This document shows positions 41,762-52,915 of a stretch of 64,000 nucleotides of DNA, one piece after another. The notes beneath the pieces are model-generated. The model was given only the letters and a program-made list of their open reading frames with translations, was not told the origin of the DNA and searched no databases. How positions within the stretch are numbered: position 1 is the first letter of the stretch; every line of letters begins with the position of its first letter. The DNA is from Humulus lupulus. Lineage: Eukaryota; Streptophyta; Magnoliopsida; Rosales; Cannabaceae. Location of the stretch: NCBI RefSeq assembly GCF_963169125.1, contig NC_084802.1:113154903-113218902 (forward strand), read 5' to 3'. The position numbers and the translations under genes were made by a program.

Positions 41762-43057
41762 TCATTGATAATATCTCCTCAAGTGCTCGCCATTCCAATA
41801 GTTCCTGATCAGCTCTCCATTTAACCGAGCAAGCTTGTAAGTGCCGGGTGGCAAGACTTGCTCAATTTGATACGGTCCCTCCCAGTTTGGTCCTAGTACT
41901 CCAGCCGCCCGGTCTCTGATGAAGACCTTTCTGAGGACCAAATCTTTGACTTGGAACTTTCGATCTCTGACTTTGGAATTAAAATAGCGCGCCACCTTTT
42001 GCTGATGAGCAGAAACTCTCAAGCTTGCTTTTTCTCGTCTCTCCTCGAGGGAATCTAAAGATTTAGCTAGCAATTGGTGATTCTCCTCCTGGTTGTACAT
42101 GGTCCTTCGATGAGATGGTGGGTCTACTTCCACAGGTAACATGGCCTCATACCCATATGCCAAGGAAAAGGGGGTATGACTAGTTGCTGTCTGAGCAGTA
42201 GTCCTGTATGACCAAAGGACTTCTGGCAACTCTTCTGCCCAAGCACCCTTAGCTCGCTATAGACGCTTTTTTAAAGTGTCCTTCAGAGTTTTGTTTACGG
42301 CTTCAACTTTCCCATTGTCTTGTGGATGGGCTACCGAGGAGAAACTTTTTGCGATGCCATGCCGAGTGCAGAAATTGGTAAATATGTCATTGTCTAACTG
42401 AGTGCCGTTGTCAGACACTATCTTCTTGGGCAGACCATAGAGACATATTATATTCTTAACCACAAAGTCTAACACTTTCTTTCAGGTGATCGTGGGTAGT
42501 GGTTCAGCTTCAGTCCACTTAGTGAAATAATCCACAGCAACCATCGCAAATTGTACTCCTCCTTTCCCTTTGGGTAATTTCCCGATCAGATCAATGCCCC
42601 ATAATGCAAAAGGCCATGGGCTCTGCATTTGCTTCAAGACATTCAGAGGCACCCTGGGCACTTTAGAAAATCTCTGGCATTTATGAGACTTCTTTACGTA
42701 CTCCATAGAATCCTCGTTCATTGTAGGCCAGAAAAATCCTTGCCGCAAAATCTTTTTAGATAGACTTTGCCCCCCAGCACGATCTCCACAGAACCCCTCG
42801 TGCACTTCGGCTAATAAGTTTTTTGACTGGTCGGGTGCTATGCACCTGAGTAGAGGCAAAGAGTACCCTCTTCTATACAGCACCCCATCCATCATAATGT
42901 ACCTAGAATCTTGCCTCATAATCTTCTTTGCTTCATTACGATCACCTGGGAGGGTTTCTTGCTCAAGGTAAGCAATGATGGGTGTTATCCAAGTGTCAAC
43001 TATTGTGATGGGCATGGCTTCTTGTTCATTAATGCTCGGCTCCGCCAAGTATTCCAC
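41762..43057 (-). pseudogene. pol: Element 3 integrase (in frame, three nonsense interruptions)
   Basis: Open blocks 42482-43057, 42257-42475 and 41762-42229 are in the same phase. They carry HEGFCGDRAGG (second zinc His changed to Arg), CQRF with the first Cys of the pair replaced (KSHKCQ), WGIDLIGKLP, VSDNGTQLDND, and GKVEAVNKTL with the catalytic Glu. The C-terminal end NYWNGEHLRRYYQ is intact. Loss of zinc ligands plus stops make it inactive. Confidence 0.9.
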
Positions 43058-43126
43058 CGGTACTATATTCAGGGTTTCGGCATCTTTTGCACTAGCTAGT
43101 TTTGCTAGAGCGTCTGCGTTAGAGTT

Positions 43127-45061
43127 CTACTCCCGTGGTACCAACTTAATGGTATACTCCTCGAATTGTGCTAGCAGATGCTTGGACTTATTTAAGTATG
43201 CCATCATGCGTAGGCCCCTTGCTTGATATTCCCCTAAGATTTGGTAGACCACCAATTGGGAATCACTGTTCACCTCAACCGACTGGGCTTGAACATCTCT
43301 AGCCAAGCGCAAGCCTGCTAGGAGGGCTTCATACTCCACCTCATTGTTAGAAGCATTAAATTTGAATCTCAGTGCACAATGAATTCGGTGCTTCTCTGGC
43401 ATGACCAATATAATTCCAGCTCCCGAATGATGCTCGTTCGATGACCCATCAACAAAAAGTTGTCAATTAGGAAGTTCCTCTTTCTGCCCAGTGACATGCT
43501 CTTGCTGGTCGGGAACATCAGCGATCCCAGTACATTCAGCAATGAAATCCGCCAAAGCCTGACCCTTAATTGCAGATCTTCGTTGGTACTTAATTTCGAA
43601 TTGGCCTAATTCAACTGCCCATTTAAGTAGTCGACCAGACGACTCCGGCTTCTGCAAGACTTGACATAGGGGTTGGTCGATAAGGACTTTAATGGGGTGT
43701 GCCTGGAAGTACAGACGCAATTTACGTGATGCAAGTTCCAAGCAATAGGCCAACTTCTCGATCATGGGATACCGGGATTCTGCTCCTATCAATCGCTTGC
43801 TAACGTAGTACACTGGATGTTGCACTTTATCTTCTTCTCGTTCTAGGGCAGCACTAACAGCGTGCTCCATGACTGCTAGGTAAATAAAGAGGTCTTCTCC
43901 ATCAACTGGCTTCGAAAGAACAGGAGGTTGTGCCAAGTGTTCCTTTATGGCTTGGAAAGCCTACTCACATTCTACCGTCCATTCAAACTTCTTGCTCCCT
44001 CTAAGCAGGTTAAAAAATGGGACACACTTGTCCGTCAATTTCGAGATGAACCTACTTAGAGCTGCAATCTGCCCAGTCAAGCTTTGCACATCCTTAATTC
44101 TGGCCAGAGACTTCATTTTTGCGAGTGCCCTTATCTTTTCTGGATTTTCCTATATTCCTCAGGAGTTCACAATAAACCCAAGAAATTTTCCAAAACTTAC
44201 TCCAAATGAGCACTTGATGGGGTTTAACTTCATGCTGTACTTTCTTCGTATTGCAAAGCACTCTTCCAAGTCTTGTACATGTCCTTCAGCTTCCTTTGAC
44301 TTCACCAGCATATCATCTACGCACATCTCCATGCTCTTGTCGATTAAGTCACGGAACATATCATTCACCAAACGTTGGTAGGTAGCTTCGGCGTTCTTCA
44401 AACCAAATGGCATGACCTTATAACAGTACAGCCCTATGTCCATTCAGAAACTTGTATGCTCTTCATCAGGAGGATGCATGCTGATCTGGTTATACCCCGT
44501 ATATGCATCCATGAAGGACAATGTTTCATGAACAGAGGTTGCATCCACCAACTGGTCTATTCTCGGCAAAGGAAAGCATTCCTTTGGGCAAGCTTTGTTC
44601 AGGTTGGTAAAGTCCACACAAGTCCTCCATTTTCCATTGGGTTTGGGCACTAACACTAGGTTTGAAACCTAGGCAGGGTAATATGCTTCCCTTATGAATT
44701 CATTCTCCTTTAGCCGCTCTACCTCCTCCTTGAGAGCCTTTGCTCAATCTTTGTCAAGCAATCTCCTCTTCTGCTGCATTGCTGGATAGCTTTCATCCAC
44801 GTTGCGCGCGTGGCTGATCACAGTTGGTGAGATACCCACCATATCCTTGGGTGACCAGGCGAAGACATCTTCATTCCTTCGCAAAAATTCTATCAGCTGT
44901 GCTCTCACTTTTGCCTTCAACTTTTTTCCAACCTTGACTCCTCTGGTCAGATCATTCTCATCCATTAGGACCTCCTCTAACTCCTCGGACGGTCCCACAT
45001 CTCTTCCATAATCCCCAAAGTGAGGATCAAAGTCCCTTCCCTCACTTTGGGCAACGCCCTA
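43127..45061 (-). pseudogene. pol: Element 3 RT and RNase H (one frame, nonsense codons)
   Basis: Blocks 44744-44998, 44444-44656, 44159-44443, 43463-43936 and 43127-43408 all share one phase. Visible motifs are KPNGKWRTCVDFTNLNKACP, DAYTGYNQI and PFGLKNAEATYQ. The catalytic site reads CVDDML instead of YVDDML, a substitution at the Tyr. RNase H shows NNEVEYEALLAGL and NSDSQLVV. No frameshift is needed over this region; the breaks are all stops. Confidence 0.9.
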
Positions 45062-45064
45062 TTA
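45014..45064 (-). promoter_or_regulatory. Element 3 stop plus downstream stem-loop at the protease/RT junction
   Basis: On the minus strand TAA (45062-45064, from AAA) and the conserved TAG (45059-45061) are followed after 7 nt by arms CCCAAAGTGAGG (45040-45051) and CCTCACTTTGGG (45014-45025), a perfect 12-bp stem. The extra TAA is private to this copy. Confidence 0.58.
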
Positions 45065-45760
45065 GGTGACTTCATCACCAGATCGGGCTTTTTGTTCTCC
45101 TAAACCAAGAATGCTTTCTTGGCCAAACTCTTCTAACATCTCTTCCTGATCGGATACAACTGTGAAACTTTGGTCGAGATCCATCTCGTCTACCTCCTCT
45201 TTCTCGGCACATACAATCATGTTGTTCTCCTTGGCCCCGTTCCTTGCTTTAGCTACCGAGGCATTATAACATTCCCTAGCCTCTCTCTGGTCTCCTCAGA
45301 CGCAGCCTATGCCTGCACTAGTCGGGAACTTCATGGAAAGATTCCATATTGAGACTGCCGCATGCAAGGTTATGAGTAGTGGTCGACCAATAACCACATT
45401 GTAGGCGGACGGGCAATCAACAATCAAAAACTCGGTCATCACTGTCTCATGCTTGGGAGCATCCCCCGTCGTGACTGGCAACTTGATCGTTCCAGCTGGT
45501 GACAATCCTTCTCCAGTGAACCCATAAATCATTTGAGAGCATGGCTACAAGTAATTGATAGATAGCCTCATCTTCTCAAAGGATGACTTATAGATAATGT
45601 TCATAGAACTCCCTGTGTCGACCAAACATCTCTTTACTTTCATATTCGCTATCTGGACTGTCATGACAAGAAGGTCATTATGAGGATACCTCACGTGTTC
45701 AGCATCATCTTTAGTGAAAGTGAGGGACTCACTTTCGTATCGTGGGTTCTTTGGAGGCCG
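45062..45760 (-). pseudogene. pol: Element 3 aspartic protease
   Basis: CLVDTGSSMNIIYKS (about 45600-45640) is the catalytic motif; IYGFTGEGLSPAGTIK and VDCPSAYNVVIGRPLL follow. A stop at about 45543 separates the two halves in the same frame, and a further stop lies near the C-terminus (about 45296). It shares its phase with the RT. Confidence 0.87.
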
Positions 45761-47672
45761 CCCCTCCACAGCCATAACTTCGGAGGTTGATGCTGCATCC
45801 AACTCATGACGGAGGGTGCGAGCATACCTCTCCCTTGCCTTGTTGCTATCTCCGGCCAGATGTGGACCTCCACATATTGTGTCTAAAGTGAAGTCCATAG
45901 GCTCAGGTTGCAAAGGTGGGGATCGTTGCCACTTGAACCCAGGATTGTTGTTACTTCTCTCTCCTTGGGTCTTCTCTGCTTGATACTTTTTCAGTTTCCC
46001 CGACAGGAGGAGAAACACTGTCTCATCCTTGAGATGATTGCACTCATTCGTGTCGTGACCATAGTCTCCATGGAAGCGACAGAACTTGTTCATATCTCTC
46101 TTACTCATCACCTTCTTGATTGGTGGGGGTTTCCGGTAGGGGACCTCCTGATGGCTTGCGAGATATATCTGGTGAACCGAGTTTCATATTTAGTTGGCCT
46201 GCCGTTTGATCCCGACTTAGCCTTTTTTTCATTGTGGCGGTCAGACCCGTTATTCCCACGTTTCTTACAACCACTTTGATCATTTCCACCATTCTTGGGA
46301 GGATCAGTCGATCCGCTCGGATTGTTTAGGCCCTTCTCTCCCTTCTCAATTGCATCATCCAATTTCATGCTGTCCCACAAAGGACTCCGATAGATTATGC
46401 CGGAAGAAATTGCCACCATCTTCCCCTCATCTCCAACTGCAGCAGCTCAGTTAGCTTCTCTCATGAACCTTTGTATGTAGTTCTTGAGAGACTCATCCTT
46501 CCCTTGCTTAATATCTGCCAAGTGATTGGCGTAAACTAGAGGGGTCCGAGCAGCACAAAACGGGCTGCCACTCCTGTGGTCTACTGGATCGATCACAGAG
46601 TTTCGTTTCGACAGACCCTGAACTGCTGCTGTCAGAGCATCAAGCTCGGCTTGGATACTTGGGGCCACTACTTGGGACTCCATCTCGGGACCGCCTGGTT
46701 GGGCGCTCCTACCCGGCATACCATCATCAAGTATTTCTACTTGACTAGTAGGTCGATTCGGATCTCGCCCTTCAACCGGGACGGTCCTTCTCCTATCAGC
46801 AATGACGTCTCTTAGATCCTTCTGAGCAGTATGCTTCCCTAACCGATCAAACACCGTACTCCAAATTTTTTCAGAAGGCTTGCCATGCGGAACATGCTCC
46901 TTGCCACTGCACTGGTTGGGATGTAATGGTGGCCTTCCTATCTGCGCTGGGCAGTCTTTTCCTCCTCGATGGTTGTTATCATTTTTCTCATTCGACTGGT
47001 CCGTGTGATGACTATCAGCTTCATCACGACCATGCTCATCTTTGAAGTGAGAAGTTTCTTTACCTCGAGGAGCTCTATTTTGCTCCTGTTCAAGTGGAGT
47101 TTTCTTGCTACCTGATTTATGACTTCCGGATCTAGAAGTCTCTGATTGGTGGCTCCTTGAGGGGGTTCTGGAGTTCCCCATTTAAGTTGAGGCAGTGCCC
47201 GACCGGACCCCATCTTCTTCCCGACCAGGTGGGTTACTACCACTCCTACTTGGCCCTCGAGAATGGGGTCTATCAGTGTTCTTACAACCAGCTACTGTGG
47301 TCCTTGCTCCTGGGGTGGCTGCTCCTCATGCTGCAGCTTGGGCATTGGCCTGGGTCAGCTGCGCAGCTGCCTCCAGAGAGAGTGTAGCCGGATCTCCTCA
47401 CTCCTGGCGTCCATCTCCCGTCTTTGCTGCTCGAACGCAGCCTTCTGTCTAACCATTTCTTCAGCGAACGCCTCCTGTTTGGCGTTGAATTGTGCCATTT
47501 CCTCTTGGAAAGCCCCCATAGCCTCCTAGAGTTGTTCAACCTCTGGAGTCACGTCCTCGAGCATGACTCTAGGCTCAGTCTCACGGTCTTGTGGGCCAAG
47601 ACCTTCTGATCTGGCAGGCTCTTTAGAGGAGCCTGTCTTCTTGGAAGCCGCATTGGTGTTCTTAGGTGCCAT
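45761..47672 (-). pseudogene. gag: Element 3 Gag with internal deletions
   Basis: Start MAPKNTNAAS at 47672. The coiled coil is present but has stops. The disordered middle (46447-47181) resembles element 4. The capsid-like core is largely gone: the text jumps from DHRSGSPFCA to ARTPLVYANHL, removing about 85 residues, with GTGCT at both breakpoints in element 4. A second loss of about 57 bp lies near 46365. The knuckle KFCRFHGDYGHDTNEC remains (46040-46100). It cannot make a normal particle. Confidence 0.88.
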
Positions 47673-47706
47673 AATACTTCAGGGATCGTCTGTCTTTCTC
47701 TTCAGG

Positions 47707-47724
47707 CTCTCAATGAAAGCACCA
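47707..47724 (-). promoter_or_regulatory. Element 3 primer-binding site
   Basis: TGGTGCTTTCATTGAGAG on the minus strand, three bases inside the 5' LTR. Identical to element 4. Confidence 0.8.
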
Positions 47725-47727
47725 AAA

Positions 47728-48237
47728 TGTTGACCGCATTTTTGGCCAACAACATGTAGACGTCAAAAACGACAAAAACCTTCAAGAGAAATAAACAACA
47801 CAGACAATTTTTATAGTGGTTCAGCCCCAATGTGTTGGTAATAGCCTACTCCACTTAGAGCTGTGATTATAGATCTACACTCAAGATCAGATGAACCTGA
47901 GTCAACTGAGTTTCTTCAGTGCAGACATGCACTTGGCTGGGCAGACATGCACTTGGCTGGTCAGATATGGTCATGACCGGTCAGCCAAGGTCATGCCTGG
48001 TCGGCCAAGGTCATGCCTGGGCAGATAAACATGTGACTGATTAGATAAGGTCATGCCTGGGCAGACAAACATGTGAATGGTCAGAAAAGGTCATGCCTGG
48101 CCGGTCATGACACTTGACTGGCCAGTCAACATTCTTCACAGGTCTACCGGGTCATTCCTAAGCCAGATCACCCAACCATTCCTTGCCATTTGTCATTTCT
48201 ATTGCCACGTTATCATTTTCAAATTTTAGGGATAACA
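47728..48237 (-). repeat. Element 3 5' LTR with internal deletion
   Basis: 510 bp only. It matches the 3' LTR at both ends, but about 450 bp are missing at 47921-47925, where GCAGA joins the upstream and the tandem-repeat part. The missing piece contains the TATA box, so this LTR should be unable to drive gag-pol. Confidence 0.9.
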
Positions 48238-48242
48238 CAAAC

Positions 48243-49919
48243 CACAGCGCGAAGTGGAAAAGATGCCCTTCGGGGGATATTAAGATGATCCCAGCTCCAG
48301 ACCCGTTCTCATTAGATGACCCATCTATGAAGATTTTCCATAATTCCTGCACTGGTTCTCTCAAAGGCTCTTCTTGGAATCTAGTGCATTCATCCATGAA
48401 ATCAACCAGGGCTTGTCTTTTGATCGTAGTTCACGGTATATACAGTATCTCGAACTGACTAAGCTCAGTTGTCCCGATGTTTTAGGTTTCTGGAACACCT
48501 GCCTTAAAGGTTGATCGTTCATGACGTGGATAGAATGGGATTGGAAATATGGCCTAAGCTTCCTGGAAGCTGTAATAAGGCAGAACGCCATCTTTTCCAT
48601 TAGGGGATACCGAGATTCTGCTCCGAGAAGTCTTTTGCTTATATAATATATTGCCTTTTGAGCTCTGTCCTCCTCCCAGACCAACACGGCGCTGGCTGCA
48701 TTCTCCATCATGTTTAAATAGAGAAAAATGGGCTCTCCTGCCGTTGGTTTTGATAGCACTAATGGCTCAGCCAAATGTGTCTTCAGGTCGATGAAATCCT
48801 GCTCACACTCCTCAGTCCATTCAAACTTTTTGTTCCCCCAGAGAAGGTTGTAGAATGGCAGACATTTGTCGGTGGATTTAGAATTAAACCGATTGAGGGC
48901 CGCCACCCTTCCTGTCAGACTCTGGACATATTTATGCGACTTGGTTGACCGTATCTCTAGTAGCCATCTGATTTTTTCAGGGTTCGCCTCTTCCCCCTGG
49001 TGTTGACTACGAATCCCAGAAATTTTCTCGACGCTACTCCGAAAGTACATTTATGGGGATTTGGCCTCATATTATACTTCCTTAGGATCCCAAAACATTC
49101 CTTCAAATCGTAGACATGGTTATCGGTAGTCTTTGACTTGACCAGCATATCATCAACATACACTTCCATGTTTTTCCCGATTTGATCAGCAAACATTCTG
49201 TTGACCAATCTTTGGTAGGTCGCCCCAATGTTTTTTAGCCCGAAGGGCATGACTTTATAACAGTACACATTGGTTGGAGTCATGAAGCTAGTACACTCTT
49301 GGTTCGCAGGGTTCATGGCAATCTGGTTATATCCAGAGTACGCATCCATGAAGGACATGAGCTCATGCCCTGCGGTGGCGTCCACCAACTGGTCAATCCT
49401 TGGCAAGGGGAAGCAACCCTTGGGACATGCTTTATTTAGATAAGATAAACTAATGCAGTTCCGCCATTTTCCATTTGGCTTTCGGACCAAGATAGGATTG
49501 GCGACCCAGGTCGGTTACTTTGCCTCGCGGAGAAAGCCACACTTCAAAAGCCTAGCTACTTTTTCCTCCAATGACTCAGCTCGAGTCGTACCCAGACGCC
49601 TCTATTTCTAGGATTTCGCAGGCATGCTTTTGTCCAAATTTAGCGTATGCATGATGACACTCGGGTTGATTCCTATCATGTCTTCATGGGACCAAGCGAA
49701 AACATCTAGGTTTTCTTGTAAAAAATTTACCAGCTCCGCCTTTCTTTCGGCGTCAAGATTTTTCCCGAGCTTAATGACCCTCGAAGCATCTTTGGGATCA
49801 ATGTTTACTTCTTTGAGGTCCTCAATAGCCTGGAGCTCGGATCTTTCTTCACCCATTAGGGGATCAATATCCTCACTTGGGGTGGTTCCCCTGCAACTGA
49901 CTTGCTGAGGTTCTTCCAT
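48243..49919 (-). pseudogene. pol: Element 1 RT and RNase H (upstream half)
   Basis: 49608-49919 gives the RT N-terminus (FLQENLDVFAWSHEDMIGI). 48957-49490 gives KPNGKWRNCISLSYLNKACP, DAYSGYNQIAM, PFGLKNIGATYQ and YVDDML. 48361-49050 gives the RT end and RNase H connection, and 48158-48397 the start of the archaeal RNase H (FIDGSSNENGSGAG). Frames change near 49000, 48480 and 48390. The domain continues at 20519 on the far side of element 3. At the position of the UAG of the other elements this copy has AGG (49890-49892). Confidence 0.88.
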
Positions 49920-49955
49920 CCCAGGATTAGCTCTGACTTCCTGGGATTCCTCTCC

Positions 49956-50602
49956 TCAATCCTGCATGGCCATAGTCTGCTGCCCAGGTTGTGATTTTCC
50001 TTTCATGGAAATTCTATTGCATTCCTTAGTAGTACATATTCCCGTGGATGAAGAGAATTTTATCACGAGGTGGCGGACGAAAGTTATGGCTTTGAATGCC
50101 ATTAGCGTGGGCCTTCCTAAGATTGCATTGTATGCGGTCGGACAATCCACAACCACAAACTCGAGCATCTTGGAAACAGTTCATGGTCCCTCACCCAGGG
50201 TTCTCCGAAAAACCAATATAACATCATGGAGATTTCCTTTAGTTCGGCCATAGACAATCCCATTTTCTGCAATGTGGACCTAAATAGCAGGTTCACAGAA
50301 CTCCCATTATCGACCAAGGTCTGCCTAACTCTCCGATTGACAAGCTGGACAGTTATGACTAAAGGGTCGTTATGCGGGAACTGGACATGACCAGCATCTT
50401 CTTCAGTAAAACTAATCAGTTGTTTATCCAATCGTTGATGTTTAGACAAACGCTTGTCTGGGACGAATTCAACTCCATCGTTAGACCTCAGCTCATTGAT
50501 ATACGTCTTCTGGGCATTTCTGCTCGTGCCTGCTGGATGAGGGCCTCCAGAGATGGTGGTTATTTCTCCTCCTATTATCGGAGGAGAGGTGTCCTGACTC
50601 AC
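49956..50602 (-). pseudogene. pol: Element 1 aspartic protease
   Basis: 50117-50602 carries ISGGPHPAGTS, HVQFPHNDPLVITVQL and the active-site region TLVDNGSSVNLLF, where the usual Thr/Ser after the catalytic Asp is Asn. The C-terminal part (49956-50168, [20 protein letters not shown]) lies in another frame. It is separated from RT by a TGA near 49960 that has no stem-loop. Confidence 0.8.
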
Positions 50603-52727
50603 CTAGGCTCTAGTTTGATTTGTGGGGGCTTCCAGAGTTGATTGACTATTTTTCCCAGCGAGCTGATTAGGAGTGATTCGATTCCGGGCATACTGAACCA
50701 GGGGCCCAACCCTGATAAGCGTCTAGATCTCATCCTTCAAATGCCTGCAGTTGTCAGTGTTGTGGCCGATGTCATTATGGAATCAACAAAGTTTTGAAGG
50801 GTCTCTTTTCACCCTTTGATTTTTTAAAGGCTCCGGCTTCTTCCACAGAAGGCGGGCAGAGTTCGCCAAGAAGATGCGCTCTCTAGTATCCGTGAGGTCG
50901 GCGTAAGTTGCATAGATTGTTTTGAACTTCTCTACGTGTTTATTCTTCTTCAAACCATTCTGGCCACCCTCGACACTTCGCTTCCTCTTGCTTCCTCCCC
51001 CGTGGTTATTCTGGGTAATAGTTTGAGCCGTGTCTACCACGTCCGTTACCTCTCCAACGGGCTAGGCAGGGACTTGGCTGGTTCCTACGATCGAAGCTCG
51101 CACCTCTTCCAGGTTGATCCACCTATGAGCCTTGTTCAGGAACTCGTCCACTGTGTTGATGCCCTTTCTCTGGATTTCTTTCCACAGGTCGCCCCGACAA
51201 GGATTCCAGTTCTCATTGCCATAAGCCTAGAGCTTTCATCTGCGTCTCTAGCTCGTGCCGTGATATTAGCGAACCTACTTAAGTAAGCTTTCAGAGGCTC
51301 CCTGGGCTGCTGCTTTACGGTTTCCAGGGTGTCTGCCTGAGAAGCCCGGAATGCCCTCTTGAAGTCAGCGGAGAAGCTCTTCCACGAGTTGATAGAATGC
51401 TTCTTGTATTGCTTGAACTATTTCCTGGCCAGTCTGACCAGAGTCGAAGGGAATACTAAGCACCTTAACTCGGGTCTGATGTTATGGGCCATCATTAGGG
51501 TATTTAACATCCCTAAATGGTCAAACGAGTCTCCCTCTGCGTCGAATTTTGATAAATGGGGCATCTTGAAACTTGGCGGGTATGGTGTTGCTGTGATGTT
51601 GGGGGCGAAAACTCGAGCTCGTCCCCTGAGTCGTACTCATCTTTTTCCTTTTCTGATAGGATTCTTTTCATCATTTCCTCCATCTGGGCCAACCTCTCGA
51701 GGGTTGGGTCCTTGGTTCCCTGGGGCTGTTCAACAGCTCCCATTCGACCGTACGCATTTGATGGGTTATTGTCCCTCCAAGTTTGTGCTTGGTTTGGTGG
51801 GGCATTCCCGTTATCGCGTACTTTGGAAGGACTTCCCTCGTGGTGAGTTCTGCTGACTCCATCACGAGCTGGATTGGTCCTTTGTGAGTTTAGGCAATCT
51901 CGAAGATTGGTATGAGGATCAATCCGATGGATTTGAGCTGAACTCAGCATATTCCTCAAATCTACGTTGGTCCTACCACTTCGACGATCCTCCAACCAAT
52001 AGCTTCCATTAGAGAAGCTCAGAGCTTACGGTCGAGGATGAGGATCTGGAGCATTCCCGCGCGCTCGCAAGACATGAGCAGGGGCAGCGGGAGGAGGATT
52101 CCTCCTGTTATTTACGTAGGCAGGAACGTCTCGAGCAGAACGAGGTGGGGACGGATGCCTTATCAGCTATGGAGGGAGTCTGATTGGTGAAGCAATTCTC
52201 ATCCCATCAGGTTGGGCCAAACTAGCCCGCGGTTGCTTTGCTCCATTTCTGGTTCCCTGTGCATGGCGATCTGATCGCGGTATAGGGAAGTCGGTCGGGA
52301 TATGTCGTCTTTGCGAGTTTGTCCCTGACCATTTGCGTGGGTTGCCATGGGCATTCGACGATGGAATTGAACTCGAAGTCAAGGTTCTGACCGACCGACT
52401 AACTCGTTGGTGATCCCTAGGAAAGCCACCAAACGGGGATTCTTGGTGATTGGGTGACACGGGAGTAGAACTTGGAGTTGAGGTTTTAACTAATCGATTT
52501 GGCCTAGGTCGACTATCTCGGTGAGACTCACGAGTCCCGCCTTGCCTCTTTCCGACGTTAACGTCGGTTGCAAGAGGAGGTAGCCGAGCCAAGACTTCCT
52601 CGATTTGCTTATTTGCCTTGGCTAGATGGCTCCTCAACTGCATGTTCTCCATCTCTACCGCAGTCAAGTAATCTGGGTTCAGATTCAGCGGTAGAGGTGC
52701 TGAACTTCCGGTGTCATCGTGGCCCAT
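50603..52727 (-). pseudogene. gag: Element 1 Gag
   Basis: Start MGHDDTGSSA (52727), a leucine-rich coiled segment (YLTAVEMENMQLRSHLAKAN), then Arg/Ser/Pro-rich sequence. The capsid-like Gag domain lies at about 51100-51560 in a shifted frame (INSWKSFSADFKRAF, LKAYLSRFANITARA). The knuckle region (CX2H with FHNDIGHNTDNC) is at about 50720-50790, with a stop inside it. It differs clearly from the Gag of elements 2-5, so element 1 is another subfamily. Confidence 0.82.
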
Positions 52728-52894
52728 CGATTGCTTCCTCGACCGCTACTGAATCTCTAGGTTTCTCTCATAAAAAACAATGGTATGATGAGCCTCCTAC
52801 CCACCATGCTGATCCATTTCGTTACCGTGCCTTGAACAAGTGACCACCCTTATGGGCTTTCTCCTAAATCTTTTTCAATGGCACTAATTTACAG

Positions 52895-52912
52895 CTCTCA
52901 ATGAAAGCACCA
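52895..52912 (-). promoter_or_regulatory. Element 1 primer-binding site
   Basis: TGGTGCTTTCATTGAGAG on the minus strand, three bases inside the 5' LTR, identical to elements 3 and 4 despite an unrelated LTR. Confidence 0.8.
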
Positions 52913-52915
52913 AAC

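Larger units (their letters stand above)
20525..48237 (-). mobile_element. Element 3: Tat-lineage LTR retrotransposon containing element 4
   Basis: It is inserted in the RNase H of element 1, with flanks CGAAC (20520-20524) and CAAAC (48238-48242), one mismatch. Gag-pol is on the minus strand (41762-47672), the antisense gene on the plus strand (38239-40747). The 3' LTR (20525-20804 plus 36037-36707) is split by element 4. The 5' LTR (47728-48237) has lost about 450 bp including the TATA region. Without element 4 it is about 12.5 kb. Pol stays in one frame for 4.3 kb but has about ten nonsense codons. Confidence 0.9.
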
